From Ustilago trichophora (lineage: Eukaryota; Basidiomycota; Ustilaginomycetes; Ustilaginales; Ustilaginaceae), in the NCBI GenBank assembly GCA_900323505.1, contig OOIN01000003.1:558001-622000 (forward strand): DNA of 64,000 bases, read 5' to 3'. Below are positions 30,072 through 40,484 of the stretch, piece by piece (within the stretch, counting starts at the first letter, position 1; the number at the start of each line of letters is the position of its first letter). Below the pieces are notes generated by a model, which saw nothing but the letters and a program-made list of their open reading frames with translations, was not told the origin of the DNA and ran no database searches. The position numbers and the translations under genes were made by a program.

Positions 30072-33000
30072 ATGGACCGTTCCGACAACCATCGCGACCT
30101 CAATGCGGTCAGCAACCGTCTTGCCGCCCAGACCGATCACCTACAGGGTCACCTACAGCAGCAGCTCAACCTCAACGGCGCTGGTCAGGGTCGTAACATG
30201 TTTGCCTCTCGACCTGCTGGTCTCGCCAGCCTCGGTGAAGACGCTGAAACCGCCCCCGACGCTGCTCACTCGTCCCAGCCGCAATCCACCTATGCTCGCC
30301 AAGGAGGCCCTCGCTTTGCCGGCAACGTTGCTTTCCAGAGTGCAATGGCTCGCAACTCGAATCAATCCAGCAACGCTGCCAACTCTTCTTCCACCACCGA
30401 GTTTCGTGCAAACCTATCGCACCAGCGCCAGCTCAGTCTTCAGAGCCGATTCGCTGATCTTGGATACAACGTTGGGTCCGGCCTTGGACCTACCCTCAGC
30501 GAGGCAGATGATATGACCGATGATGGCGCCAGCTCAGTTGGATACGGTGCTTCGGCTTTCGATCCCACGCGCGGCCAGCGAGGTCACGCTTCCGACTTCA
30601 GCTTCAGTTCTTCTACCACCGGCTCCCATCGACGCACTGGCAGCGACATGAGTGGCATCAGAGGCCATCATTCTGCTGCCAGCGTCGGCGGTAATGCCAA
30701 CTCGCTCTCTGCCCAGAGCCAGATGCTCGCCGAGCAGCAAATCGCCTTGCAGCAGCAAATCGAGATGCTTCAGCTCCAACAGCAGCAACTCATGCAGTCC
30801 GCATCAGTCGGAGGTGCCGCCAATCCAATCAACGGTGGCAGTCACAGCTTCGGTGGCCATCGTCGCATCCAGAGTCATGCCCCTCGTTCGGGCCCTATGG
30901 GCAGCTTCTCGACTAGCAATTCTTTCAACGCCGGTCTCAACAACTTTGTCCCCAGCCAGCCCGCGGCTCCAACCTCTCATCTGCCTCGAGGTCACGGTCG
31001 CCGCCACTCTGTCAATGTTCTCAACAAGGCCAACCAGCAACAGCAGCAACAGCAACTTCAGCAGCAACAGCAGCAACGTCAGCCCGAGCCTCACCACAAC
31101 CAAAACCAGCGCGCTTCTCCCGCTTCGGACGCTCTGCAGTCCTCGGGCCCCATCATGCAGGCCAACCCCGATTTCTCCTTTCCCAGCACGGCTAGCGCCC
31201 AGCGCACCGCTCAGGCTGCCTACCAGCCTTCCCAGCCCACCGTTGGTCACTACAGTCGGCCATCCGCCCAACTCACCGACCTGGCTCCGGATTACCTCAT
31301 GGCCGGTGGCGGTCTTGTCAGCTTGAGCTCGCTCGGAATGGGTGGATCTATGAATGATCTCGCCGATGGTTTTGGCGGTGCTGGGGCCGGCGGTCACCGT
31401 GGCGGTCATGGTCGTGGCAACAGCACCCAGTGGCGCATGAACGGTGCCGCCCCGGCGCCTCAGCTCGTTGATCTTGCCCAGGCCCAGGCTCACCTTGCCA
31501 TGCTCCACCAGTTCCGCGAATCGGCTGCCGTCACGGGCCATTACCGCGCCCCCTCGCTCGGCGGCGGCTTCAACCCGATGGCTGGCGGATTTACCGGCAA
31601 CCAGTTTGGTGGTGGAATCGGAGGTCCCGGTGGACCTGGTGCTGTTCAGCGCAAGGCTCTCTTCGGCAACTACTTGCCCCAGGGTACTCTGCCCACGCTG
31701 CTGGCTCACGGCAAGATCGTCGTTGGCGTCCTTCGCATCAACAAGCGAAACCGTAGCGATGCCTACGTCACCACCGAGGTGCTCGATAGCGACATCTTCA
31801 TCAGCGGTTCTAAGGACCGCAACCGTGCTCTAGAGGGTGACCTGGTCGCAGTGGAGCTTCTCGACCCTCTCGAGGTCTGGAACGTCAAAAAAGAGAAGGA
31901 GGACAAGAAGAAGCGGAAGGAGGAGCAAAGCGGACAGGTCTCTCGCAAGCCTGACAAGGCCAAGGACGACCTCGAGGTGGAAGGCGCTCAGCTTCGACTC
32001 ATCGAAGATGAAGAGGAGAACGAGCAGAGTCCGCCTCAACTTGCTGGTCATGTCGTTGCCATTGTTGAGCGCTCTCCCGGCCAGCTCTTCTCCGGTACCT
32101 TGGCTCTCCTTCGACCCTCGTCAGCTGCCACCAAGGAGAAACAGCAGGCAGAGAGATTCCAGCGCGAAGGACCCGGTGCGCTCGCTCCCGAGGTCAAGCC
32201 TCGTCCCAAGATCATCTGGTTCCGCCCCACTGACAAGCGCGTGCCTCTGATCGCTATCCCCGCCGACCAAGCACCCGAAGACTTCTGGGCCGAGGAAGGT
32301 CAGGAGAGCTTCAACAGTCGACTGTTCGTCGCCTGCATCAAGCGTTGGCCAATCACTTCCCTCCACCCCTTCGGTGCCCTTGTCGAAGAGATTGGTGTCA
32401 TCGGCAACGTCGAGGCTGAGACCCAGGCCCTGCTCAAGGACACACTCAGCTCCGCCACCGAAGCTTTCACCGAGGGCGCACTGAAGTGTCTTCCTCCCAC
32501 GCCGTGGAAGATCTCCGAGAAAGAGTACGAAACCCGAAAGGATTTTCGAAAGCACCGAGTTTTCACGATTGACCCCGAGACCGCCAAGGATCTCGACGAC
32601 GCCGTTCACGTTGTGCGTCTCGACAATGGTAACTTCGAGGTCGGTGTTCACATCGCCGATGTATCGCACTTTGTCAAGCTCGGTTCGAGTCTCGACCGCG
32701 AGGCTCGCAAGCGTGGTACCTCGGTCTACCTGGTGCAGCGCGCCATCCCCATGCTGCCTCCTACTCTGAGCGAAGAGCTTTGCTCGCTGGTGCCCGGCGT
32801 CGAGAGACTCACCTTCTCCGCCGTCTTCACCATGAACAAGGATGCCCAGGTGATCGACAGCTGGTTCGGAAAGTCGGTCATCAACTCGTGTGCCAAGCTC
32901 GCCTATGCCGATGCGCAGAAGGTGATCGAGGGCGGTGAGCTTCCCAAGGACAAGATCAATGCACACAAGCCCAAGGAGATCGCCGACGACATTCTCATCC

Positions 33001-34286
33001 TCCACAAGCTGGCGCAGAAGATGCGTGCTCGCCGCTTCGAAACAGGTGCACTTCGTATCGACAATGTCAAGCTCAGCTTCAAGCTCGACGACAACGGACT
33101 GCCCACCGACGCCAGCATTTACTCTTCGTACGACGCCCACAGACTCATCGAGGAGTTCATGCTTCAAGCCAACATGGCTGTGGCTCAGCAGATCGCTGCT
33201 GGTCTTCCAGAGCTCGCGCTTCTTCGCCGACACGAGAAGCCGCTCGATCGCCGTCTTGAAGGTTTCCTCAGCCGTGCCAAGTCGATGGGCTACGATATCG
33301 ACATCACATCCGGTGGTGCTCTCCACCGCAGTCTTCGCGAGATTAAGGATGATTCGGCTCGACAGGCGCTTCAGGCTCTGGTCACCAACGCCATGATGAA
33401 GGCCAAATACTTCTGCACTGGCATGGTCGATATTGCCAAGTACCACCACTATGCGCTCAACGTGCCTCTTTATACGCACTTTACCTCGCCTATTCGCCGC
33501 TACGCCGATCTGATGGTGCATCGCCAACTCGAAGCGGTGCTTGCCAATCAGGACAAGTTCCCTGTCGACCGCGAGGCGATGGCCAAGATTGCGCAGCAGT
33601 GCAACGTCAAGAAGGACGCTGCTAAGCTGGCCCAGGAGCAGAGTGCCCACCTGTTCCTGTGCTTGTTGATCCACGACCTCACCATGCGATATGGTCCCGT
33701 CGTTCGACCGGCCACCGTCATGGGCGTGCTCGATGCTGCGTTTGACGTGATCGTCCCCGAATTTGGCATTGAGAAGCGTGTCCACGTCGACCAGATGCCC
33801 ATCGAGAACCACGTCTACGATGAGCAGCGCCACGCGCTCAACATCTATTGGAAGGACAACGTTGATGTCATCGCCTGGCTTGCCGAGAACTCGGATGATG
33901 TCCATGTCAAGAAGCTGCAGGAAGTCGCCCAACAGCATCAGATGATGGAGATGACTTCGCAATCGCAGACCGATGAAGCGGCGCTCTTCGCTGATGACGA
34001 CGATGATGATGACGAAGGCTCCACCGCAGCTATTATCCGTCAGCACAACGTGGAAGCAGCCAAAGAGTCGAAACAGCGCGCAAAGAGCCTCCACAAGACG
34101 CCGCTTCAGTTTGACGGTTTGCAGGACAACGGCGCAGGCGGTCACAAGGTGCAGACCATCAAGGAGCTCATGCAGGTACCTGTGATCGTCACCAGTGACA
34201 TGTCAAAGTCACCTCCCGTGCTCAAAGTATTCTCTGTCAATCCGTTTGCCAGCACCTCGCACGGCAGCGGCAACATCCACCACTAG
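30072..34286 (+). CDS. SSD1: Ssd1/Dis3L2-family RNA-binding protein with intact RNase II aspartates
   Basis: 1404 residues. The N-terminal ~520 residues are disordered and Gln/Ser/Gly-rich, with a poly-Gln block near 321-335. Cold-shock domains follow (from about 525, FGNYLPQGTLPTLLAHGKI and GDLVAVELLDP), then the RNB domain from about 825. The RNB signature IDPETAKDLDDA holds D834, D840, D842 and D843, the four positions of the RNase II metal site. FTSPIRRYADLMVHRQLEA and a C-terminal S1-like region complete the family architecture. Six HxRxxS sites, the Cbk1/NDR kinase consensus, occur in the N-terminus at S122, S191, S268, S313, S451 and S495. In yeasts Ssd1 is a non-catalytic regulator of cell-wall and polarity mRNAs controlled by Cbk1; many basidiomycete homologues keep the active-site signature. 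Binding and regulation here are inferred from the family. Confidence 0.94.
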   Translation: MDRSDNHRDLNAVSNRLAAQTDHLQGHLQQQLNLNGAGQGRNMFASRPAGLASLGEDAETAPDAAHSSQPQSTYARQGGPRFAGNVAFQSAMARNSNQSSNAANSSSTTEFRANLSHQRQLSLQSRFADLGYNVGSGLGPTLSEADDMTDDGASSVGYGASAFDPTRGQRGHASDFSFSSSTTGSHRRTGSDMSGIRGHHSAASVGGNANSLSAQSQMLAEQQIALQQQIEMLQLQQQQLMQSASVGGAANPINGGSHSFGGHRRIQSHAPRSGPMGSFSTSNSFNAGLNNFVPSQPAAPTSHLPRGHGRRHSVNVLNKANQQQQQQQLQQQQQQRQPEPHHNQNQRASPASDALQSSGPIMQANPDFSFPSTASAQRTAQAAYQPSQPTVGHYSRPSAQLTDLAPDYLMAGGGLVSLSSLGMGGSMNDLADGFGGAGAGGHRGGHGRGNSTQWRMNGAAPAPQLVDLAQAQAHLAMLHQFRESAAVTGHYRAPSLGGGFNPMAGGFTGNQFGGGIGGPGGPGAVQRKALFGNYLPQGTLPTLLAHGKIVVGVLRINKRNRSDAYVTTEVLDSDIFISGSKDRNRALEGDLVAVELLDPLEVWNVKKEKEDKKKRKEEQSGQVSRKPDKAKDDLEVEGAQLRLIEDEEENEQSPPQLAGHVVAIVERSPGQLFSGTLALLRPSSAATKEKQQAERFQREGPGALAPEVKPRPKIIWFRPTDKRVPLIAIPADQAPEDFWAEEGQESFNSRLFVACIKRWPITSLHPFGALVEEIGVIGNVEAETQALLKDTLSSATEAFTEGALKCLPPTPWKISEKEYETRKDFRKHRVFTIDPETAKDLDDAVHVVRLDNGNFEVGVHIADVSHFVKLGSSLDREARKRGTSVYLVQRAIPMLPPTLSEELCSLVPGVERLTFSAVFTMNKDAQVIDSWFGKSVINSCAKLAYADAQKVIEGGELPKDKINAHKPKEIADDILILHKLAQKMRARRFETGALRIDNVKLSFKLDDNGLPTDASIYSSYDAHRLIEEFMLQANMAVAQQIAAGLPELALLRRHEKPLDRRLEGFLSRAKSMGYDIDITSGGALHRSLREIKDDSARQALQALVTNAMMKAKYFCTGMVDIAKYHHYALNVPLYTHFTSPIRRYADLMVHRQLEAVLANQDKFPVDREAMAKIAQQCNVKKDAAKLAQEQSAHLFLCLLIHDLTMRYGPVVRPATVMGVLDAAFDVIVPEFGIEKRVHVDQMPIENHVYDEQRHALNIYWKDNVDVIAWLAENSDDVHVKKLQEVAQQHQMMEMTSQSQTDEAALFADDDDDDDEGSTAAIIRQHNVEAAKESKQRAKSLHKTPLQFDGLQDNGAGGHKVQTIKELMQVPVIVTSDMSKSPPVLKVFSVNPFASTSHGSGNIHH

Positions 34287-35139
34287 AAGGACCCGGCTCG
34301 AGCCATAGAGAAGGGGATTAAGCATCGATGGGATTCGGTTCTCTAGGACTGCGATCGCCCGTTCCCCCTTTTTGATGAAGCTCCGTCCCATCAAACTTGT
34401 TATGTCTTTATGACAGATACATCAAGGGCTTTACTGTATAAATCCAAGTTTCCGATCATAAAACATATCTTCTCCTCTGTCTCTCTCCTCTCCTCTCATG
34501 CATATGTCGCGCGTTTCAAGCTTCCGATGCGCTCATCATCGTCCGTAGCCAATCATGTTGTTTCAGATCCCAAATGCTCAGTTAGAATGTTTGCTTGTGA
34601 CAAGCAGCGAGACATGTCATGTGCGTCCGTGAGTGTGTGCGGTCTGTGAATTGTCAAATGCCCGGAGCTGACTGAGGCACCTAGAATTTGTTGTGCTGCA
34701 AAGAAAGGAACAGGTATGTAGCTTTTTAGGCATCGTTGATTCAGGTTCTTAACCGCCACGGGAAAGCATGTGAGTGACTCTGTCGGGAGGATGTGCAAAG
34801 AATCGATGTGAACTTGTGATGAGAAATTTGGCTGCCCTTGGCATTGAAAAGACAAGGTTAAGTTGCCAGTTCACATGCATCTGTTACAAAGCTGTGCATG
34901 TCTTGAGCTCCTTTTGCGCGTCGTCTGCCACAATTGTTGCGACGGCAAGTCTTAGGATTGTTTCAAGTGGAAAGAGCTCCTTACGTCTAGTTTCGAGGCA
35001 GCATCATTACGATAACAACAAGTTCTTGCGATGGAAATGGTGGAACATCTGCAATTACAGTACCAGCACAGACACAAAAAAGATAGTTTCCAATTCGTCT
35101 TTGCAATTGCCCCCTATGTGAGACAGAAGTGGTGACCAC
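34287..35139. other. Convergent 3' region (SSD1 / Kre33)
   Basis: No gene seen. It includes TACTGTA near 34433 and TACAGTA near 35055. Both flanking genes terminate into this stretch. Confidence 0.55.
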
Positions 35140-38100
35140 TCAACGACGCTTTTGCTTCTTCGATTTGGCAGCCTTTCCCTTCTTTTCCGTGCCCTTCTTC
35201 GGGCTTGCCTCGGCCTTTTCGCTTTCATCAGCAGCACGCTTGGTGCCCTTGACAGAGATGGTGGTGTTGAATCCTTTCAAGTCCTTGCCGCCATTCTTGC
35301 GGAGCATGCTGGCAACTTCAGCTTCAGCCTGGCTCCAGTTGGTTCCGTCGGTGCCGTCGTCCTTGATGGCGTATTTGGCGAGATCCATCGAGTCGATCAG
35401 CTTCTGCTTGGCCGCTTTGAGCTCTTCGTCGTCCTCTTCGTCGTCGTCCTCTTCATCATCATCGAGGTCCTCGTCTGCTTCTTCATCATCTTCGTCAGCC
35501 TCATCATCGTCGTCTTGTGCGTCAAGCTCGCCGTGAGCCTGACCCTGCTTGTGACCAGCCAAAAAATCGCGACCGGCATCGCGCAGCTCCGACTGCAAAT
35601 CGCCCTTCAAAGCTGTCCAATCCTCTCCATCGTCCGCCCCGGATCCATTTGCCTTCTTGCGCAGAGGAGCGCGCGCATCCAGTCCGGTTCCGAGCTCGGG
35701 CATAGACTGGGCAATCTCTTTCTTCTCCACCTTGCGCAGGCTCTTTACCAGCAAACGCACTGTCTTGACAAACAGCGCCATCGCCTGCTGCAATGGCAGA
35801 CGCAGCTCGGCGCTGATCTCGTCTGGCGTCTTTCTCTGCAGGCCGATAGCGAGCAGGAGGGAGGATTGCAAACCGGAAAGGCGCAACTCTTCCTCCTCGT
35901 CGTGGGCATCGATGGCGGATGCGGCCGCTTCGTCCTCGCGGATGGCACGGAGACGGTTGTTGAAATACAGAGCCGCAAGGGTAGGGAGCAGGTCGAGAAC
36001 GACAGACATCTCGACCATGTTGTTCGAGTACGAGTCGAGCCGCTTCATGTCGAATGGTGTCAAGAGCGTACGCAGTTCAGCAGCCCCAAGGGGTGAGGAG
36101 ATCGAGGAAGCCGAGGGAAGCACTTCCTCTGCATCGGCGAGACGGGTGCCCTGGGTAGCCGCTTCGAGGACGGTGAGGGCGGTGATCGTGGAGAATTCGC
36201 GGAACTTGTACGATAGCAGCGAGATGAAGCGCTTGCGGAAGTCGGCCGCCAACGACCCAAGCCAAGCGGAACCAGTGGTCGAGGTAGACGTGTCGAAGGC
36301 CTTGAGTTGCACGGTCGTGTATTCTCCCGTCAAATCGTTGGCGATCTGTCGAACCCACAGAGGTGTGTAGCCGGACTTCTTCCAGAACTTGAACAGCTGA
36401 GGTGTCAGACCGTACGAGACACCAAGCCAGTCAAGCTGCTCTGGACGTCGCTCTGAAAGCCTCTGCAGCAGTGCGGGCATACGCGCTGCATCTCGAACTC
36501 GAATCTCATCGCCCTGCAACAGGTTTGCATCCTTGGAGATCTTCCTGTCACGGACAGCGGCGAAAGTCTCGCCGTCGTCGAGGTCGTCGCGAACATTGTC
36601 GACATCGAGAAGCTGTCCGCTGTAGAAGGCCTCGAGCGCCTGCAGTGCACGGGCGCCGTATCCCATGCGTGCGTAATCGGGATGTACGGCGATGCGCACC
36701 ACGCGGGCACCGGAGAGCGAGGCAAAGTCGGCGTCCTGGAACTGCTGGGCCACGAGCCACGGAATGAGGTCGCCTGCCTCGCGCGTGCCACGGCTCAGAC
36801 TGTTGAGGACTGCGCCGCGGCTGATGTTACCTTCCAGAGCCACTTGAACAACGCAGAGAGGTTCGGGCAGTCCGCCTTCGTTGCCTTTGAGCGGTGCCAA
36901 CAGCACAAACAGGCGGTGACCAGGTGCGTCGCTCATGAGCTGCAAATCGTTGGGCGAGTTCTTGTAGTGGCTTGCAACGTACAGAGCCATCATCCTCTGC
37001 AGGAAGACCTCTGATGCAGGATGGTAGCTAAAGAGTGCATCGCGATTGACCATGTACAGATCGCACGACGACGGGTGCGGGCACCCTTTGGCCTTGAGTG
37101 CTGCAGACGAGAGACGAGTGAGGGATGCATCGAGACAGAGCAGCTGGTGGAGCCACGACTCGATCTTGTCACCGCGTGAGTATCGGATCGGCTCCTTGAG
37201 TTCGACCTCCTTGAGCGATCGAGCGGCCAAAGCAGCACCTGCGGCACGGCCAGTGTTGAGGCCGCCCTTTGCCTCCTTGCGAGTGGCCTTGCTGGAGGAA
37301 GCGGCCGAGTCGTCATTGTTGGAAGCATCTGCGACGCCACGTGCATTGTCGCGCAGCTGCTGAATGAGCTTGAGCGAAAGACTGCGGCCCGTGCCTTCAT
37401 AACCGTTGATGGTGGACGAGAGGAAGACGAGGTAGGGACCCATCAGGTTGCGGACAAGCGGCAAGGGGATGGCGGCGGCCTCGTCAATGACGACAAGCTC
37501 GGCTTGACCCAACACCTGATGGTCTTGTGGTTGGATGTACTGGATTGTCTGGCGGTGACCACGGAAGATGTTGACGCGGACGACGACATCCTTCCACTCT
37601 CCAGTACCTCTCTGCAAATCCCAGTCGGCAACCTCCTCGTAACCCAACGCGTCGAGACCCTTGAAGACAAATTCAAAAAGGGTTTTGAGGTTCTCTGGGC
37701 TTGGCGAGGTGACAAAGATGTTGCTGTAGCCGTGCGCGACCGCGGCGGCAATGCATAGACCGAGAGCAGCCGACTTTCCTCGACCTCGTGCAGCGGTTAG
37801 CGCAACGGTGGTGGAAAGGGAGGAGCTGGCCAGGATGTCGAGAATGGTGAGAACCGCCTTGGCCTGGTCAAGCGTCTTTGCGTGTCGAACAACTTCGCCG
37901 ACAACCTTGGTCTCTCGTACCTGGTCCTTGAGCTCTGCAAGCTCCTCTTCCGCCTCGAGACGCTCCTTGCCCTTGCGGACGGTGGAACCAACACCTGTGC
38001 CTGCACCGGTACTGGTCTCTGGCAGTGGCTTAATGTCCTTGCCCTTGCTGAGCGGGAGAACGTTGAGTTCGTCATCGAGCAGAAGGGTGTCCTGATTGGC

Positions 38101-38676
38101 ACCGAGAGAGAGGAGGAAACGCTCGTTGAAGCGAGCTACAGGGTCGTCGTCGGATGCGTTGGACCTGTAGCTGCGATGAACGTCCATGCCTAGCGAGTAG
38201 AGTTGTCGGAGACTGGACATGGTCTTGAGGAGGAGGACGACAACACCACCTCCCTCTACGGTCTCGATGGTTCGTGCAAGCATGTTGGGGGTGACTGCCT
38301 CGAAATCTTGGAGAATGAGCATGCCATAGGTTTGACCAAGAATCTTTGGCGTGTCCTTGTAGTAGCAGTATCGGATGTCGGTAAGGCTAACAAACAGCTC
38401 AAAAGGATCGCCTTCGCCTTTTTCTCGGACGCCGCGCTTGATGTCATTCTTGATCTTTTGCTCGCGCTTCTTGCGATGTGTGGTGAAGCCGAGATCCTTC
38501 TTGTAGCACCAGAGGACGTTAGGACGGGACTGCACTCGAGACTGCGAGAGGAGAAAGTGAAGATTGACGACCTGGTCCTTGCCCTTGTCACCGACGATCA
38601 CGAAGAACGAGCGATGGTTGAGAGCCACATTGTTGCGGATGAGTGTTGGGATACGGGGGTCCAACTGCTTCCTCAT
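35140..38676 (-). CDS. KRE33: RNA cytidine acetyltransferase Kre33/NAT10
   Basis: 1178 residues from the ATG at 38676, colinear with the Kre33/NAT10/TmcA family from its first residues (MRKQLDPRIPTLIRNNVALN, then NVLWCYKKDLGF). Order of domains: the N-terminal DUF1726-like region; a helicase-like ATPase with Walker A ARGRGKS (about 296-302) and Walker B-like VVIDEAAAIP (about 395-404); a GNAT acetyltransferase with VVRIAVHPDYARMGYGARAL (about 658-678); the tRNA-binding region; and a long tail with an uninterrupted acidic run (about 1060-1100) and a Lys/Arg-rich end KKQKRR. Family members form N4-acetylcytidine in 18S rRNA and in serine/leucine tRNAs using acetyl-CoA and ATP, act in the nucleolus, and are needed for small-subunit maturation. 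No intron is visible. Confidence 0.96.
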   Translation of the reverse strand: MRKQLDPRIPTLIRNNVALNHRSFFVIVGDKGKDQVVNLHFLLSQSRVQSRPNVLWCYKKDLGFTTHRKKREQKIKNDIKRGVREKGEGDPFELFVSLTDIRYCYYKDTPKILGQTYGMLILQDFEAVTPNMLARTIETVEGGGVVVLLLKTMSSLRQLYSLGMDVHRSYRSNASDDDPVARFNERFLLSLGANQDTLLLDDELNVLPLSKGKDIKPLPETSTGAGTGVGSTVRKGKERLEAEEELAELKDQVRETKVVGEVVRHAKTLDQAKAVLTILDILASSSLSTTVALTAARGRGKSAALGLCIAAAVAHGYSNIFVTSPSPENLKTLFEFVFKGLDALGYEEVADWDLQRGTGEWKDVVVRVNIFRGHRQTIQYIQPQDHQVLGQAELVVIDEAAAIPLPLVRNLMGPYLVFLSSTINGYEGTGRSLSLKLIQQLRDNARGVADASNNDDSAASSSKATRKEAKGGLNTGRAAGAALAARSLKEVELKEPIRYSRGDKIESWLHQLLCLDASLTRLSSAALKAKGCPHPSSCDLYMVNRDALFSYHPASEVFLQRMMALYVASHYKNSPNDLQLMSDAPGHRLFVLLAPLKGNEGGLPEPLCVVQVALEGNISRGAVLNSLSRGTREAGDLIPWLVAQQFQDADFASLSGARVVRIAVHPDYARMGYGARALQALEAFYSGQLLDVDNVRDDLDDGETFAAVRDRKISKDANLLQGDEIRVRDAARMPALLQRLSERRPEQLDWLGVSYGLTPQLFKFWKKSGYTPLWVRQIANDLTGEYTTVQLKAFDTSTSTTGSAWLGSLAADFRKRFISLLSYKFREFSTITALTVLEAATQGTRLADAEEVLPSASSISSPLGAAELRTLLTPFDMKRLDSYSNNMVEMSVVLDLLPTLAALYFNNRLRAIREDEAAASAIDAHDEEEELRLSGLQSSLLLAIGLQRKTPDEISAELRLPLQQAMALFVKTVRLLVKSLRKVEKKEIAQSMPELGTGLDARAPLRKKANGSGADDGEDWTALKGDLQSELRDAGRDFLAGHKQGQAHGELDAQDDDDEADEDDEEADEDLDDDEEDDDEEDDEELKAAKQKLIDSMDLAKYAIKDDGTDGTNWSQAEAEVASMLRKNGGKDLKGFNTTISVKGTKRAADESEKAEASPKKGTEKKGKAAKSKKQKRR

Positions 38677-39950
38677 GGTGGCTCTGGTTTGAAGGCGCCA
38701 CGGAAGGCCTTCTTCGCAAGTGGTAGCGGGTGGCTCTCCTAAGTTGGAGTACAGACGAAGCGAAGGCTGTTTCGATGAGCTCCAATACGTTGCAATCTTG
38801 GTGTCTTGCTATTTTAGTGTTGTGCAAGAATCGATTGGTATCGATCGGAAATGATGGTGAGGACAGGCACTTTGAAGGTCGTACGAAGGTGTATGTCTGG
38901 CTGGCTAAGCATTCTCTTTCTTCTCAGGGTTCGAATTTTTCGGAGCCTGTATAGGGCGAGTCCCGAGAAAGAGAGAAAAGAAGAAAGAAAAAAAAAAAAA
39001 AGAAAAAAAAAAGCAGCTCGGCCTGCCAGAAAAAAAGAATGTGGAGAGCAATTTCTCTTTTCCAGGCCGAGAAAACGTTGAAAAAAAAGTATAAGAGATG
39101 TACACTGACCGAGCTCTAACATCTTTCAAAGTTTCTTAACACGAAGACGCCGGGCTGCACGCTTAGCGCTCAACGGGCATTTGTTGAAACGCCTTGAACG
39201 CCTGTTGCACACATCCGTTGTCACGCCTCTCATCTGATGAAGAGCGCCCTGCCGCACGCACCGTTTGCGCCCACTCGAACGGATCCACACAAGCCTTGTG
39301 CTGGATTTTTCCAATGCGACATGATCAAGTTCGGAACTGCATCGGTACAGGACACGCCGGCCGGTTGTCGGGGAGCTATGACGGTGGGAGCAGATCTTGA
39401 TAAACATCTATGCGGACGGCTGCAGCACTGCACAGTTTAAAGTTGTTGCGACACGAGCATGGTTGTTTGCAACTGACAGACCCGTGCATCTCGGGTTCAT
39501 GGAATTCAACACCCTACTGTACTTGACTGCTCGGTGCAGATGCATCCTATGCGGTAGACTTGACAACCAGACACATGCGGAGTGTCTCTCGATCGATTTG
39601 CGACGGGAGCGGCTAGCTACTGTAGCTTGGATCGCATAACATAACTTTACGGCGAAATAAGCGATCGACTGTTTGGAATTGCTTGGCAAGTTGACTGAGG
39701 TGGCGGCGTCGAACCACAGCGCACGATAGAAGCGGAGGCGGCTAAGGTAAGGGTCGAGCACAGGATTCCAAGACGCGAAGAGGATGCCATGGAGACTGTA
39801 CTTTAAACGAGCGAGGTACACGGTGTACTAGACCGTGGGGACGATGGTCGCTTCTGAAACCTTTCCGACATAGAGTAACAACGACAGGCGTAGCCGAGAC
39901 CCTTGTTGTGTGGCACCCAGGCCTCGACCCCTTTCCCAGCATTTTAGAAA

Positions 39951-39984
39951 CTGTACAGTACTGTACAGTACTGTACTGTACTGT
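39951..39984. repeat. Tandem CTGTACAGTA / CTGTA cluster
   Basis: CTGTACAGTA occurs twice in tandem and is followed by two more CTGTA units and CTGTG, producing a nearly self-complementary block directly before a T-rich run. It is the densest cluster of the heptamer found in many intergenic regions of this window. Confidence 0.95.
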
Positions 39985-40459
39985 GCATTTTTTTTTTATT
40001 TTTTTTATTTTGGCCGCAAACATTTTCCATGGATTTCGCCGTTCACGTATTGATGGAATGATCGCGGCGTCTTGAAAGGCACCGTGTATCACCTTTCATG
40101 TTCGGTTCATTGTCATGATGCTCTCTCTCATTCACGAAGCCTTGTTCGCGGCGCCGAACCAGGCTTCGAAAGCCAAACTCAAACAGGTCTTCATTGTGTG
40201 TCAGGGCGAGGTTGTGCCAGCTGACAGGACAAGCTTGAGTTCATCACTACCGCGAGCCTCGTGTTCGTTATCTTCTATTTTTTGGGAAGCGGGGCGGAAT
40301 CTTGGTCATCTGCCACGACTAGCATGTGCATTGCAAGGGCAACTCGTGTAGAGTAGAGAGACGGTCATGCAGGCAGCTGGATTGCAACGGCCCTTTGCGA
40401 CCCCGGTCAAATTGCCTGGATGTACCGGAAAAGGGCCCTGGAGACCGACGATACCGTCG

Positions 40460-40484
40460 AAAAAAAAGGGGGGGGGGGGGGGGG
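40460..40484. repeat. A8-G17 homopolymer junction
   Basis: Eight A residues are followed by seventeen G residues and then AACCCC. The exact lengths could be affected by sequencing slippage. Confidence 0.9.

Noticed and set aside
32121..34145. 674-codon minus-strand open frame opposite SSD1
   Set aside because: The sense strand encodes a full Ssd1; the antisense translation has no recognisable domain and follows codon bias.
39408..39821. 137-codon minus-strand frame in the Kre33/methyltransferase intergenic region
   Set aside because: It is of length expected by chance at this base composition, with no recognisable motif.
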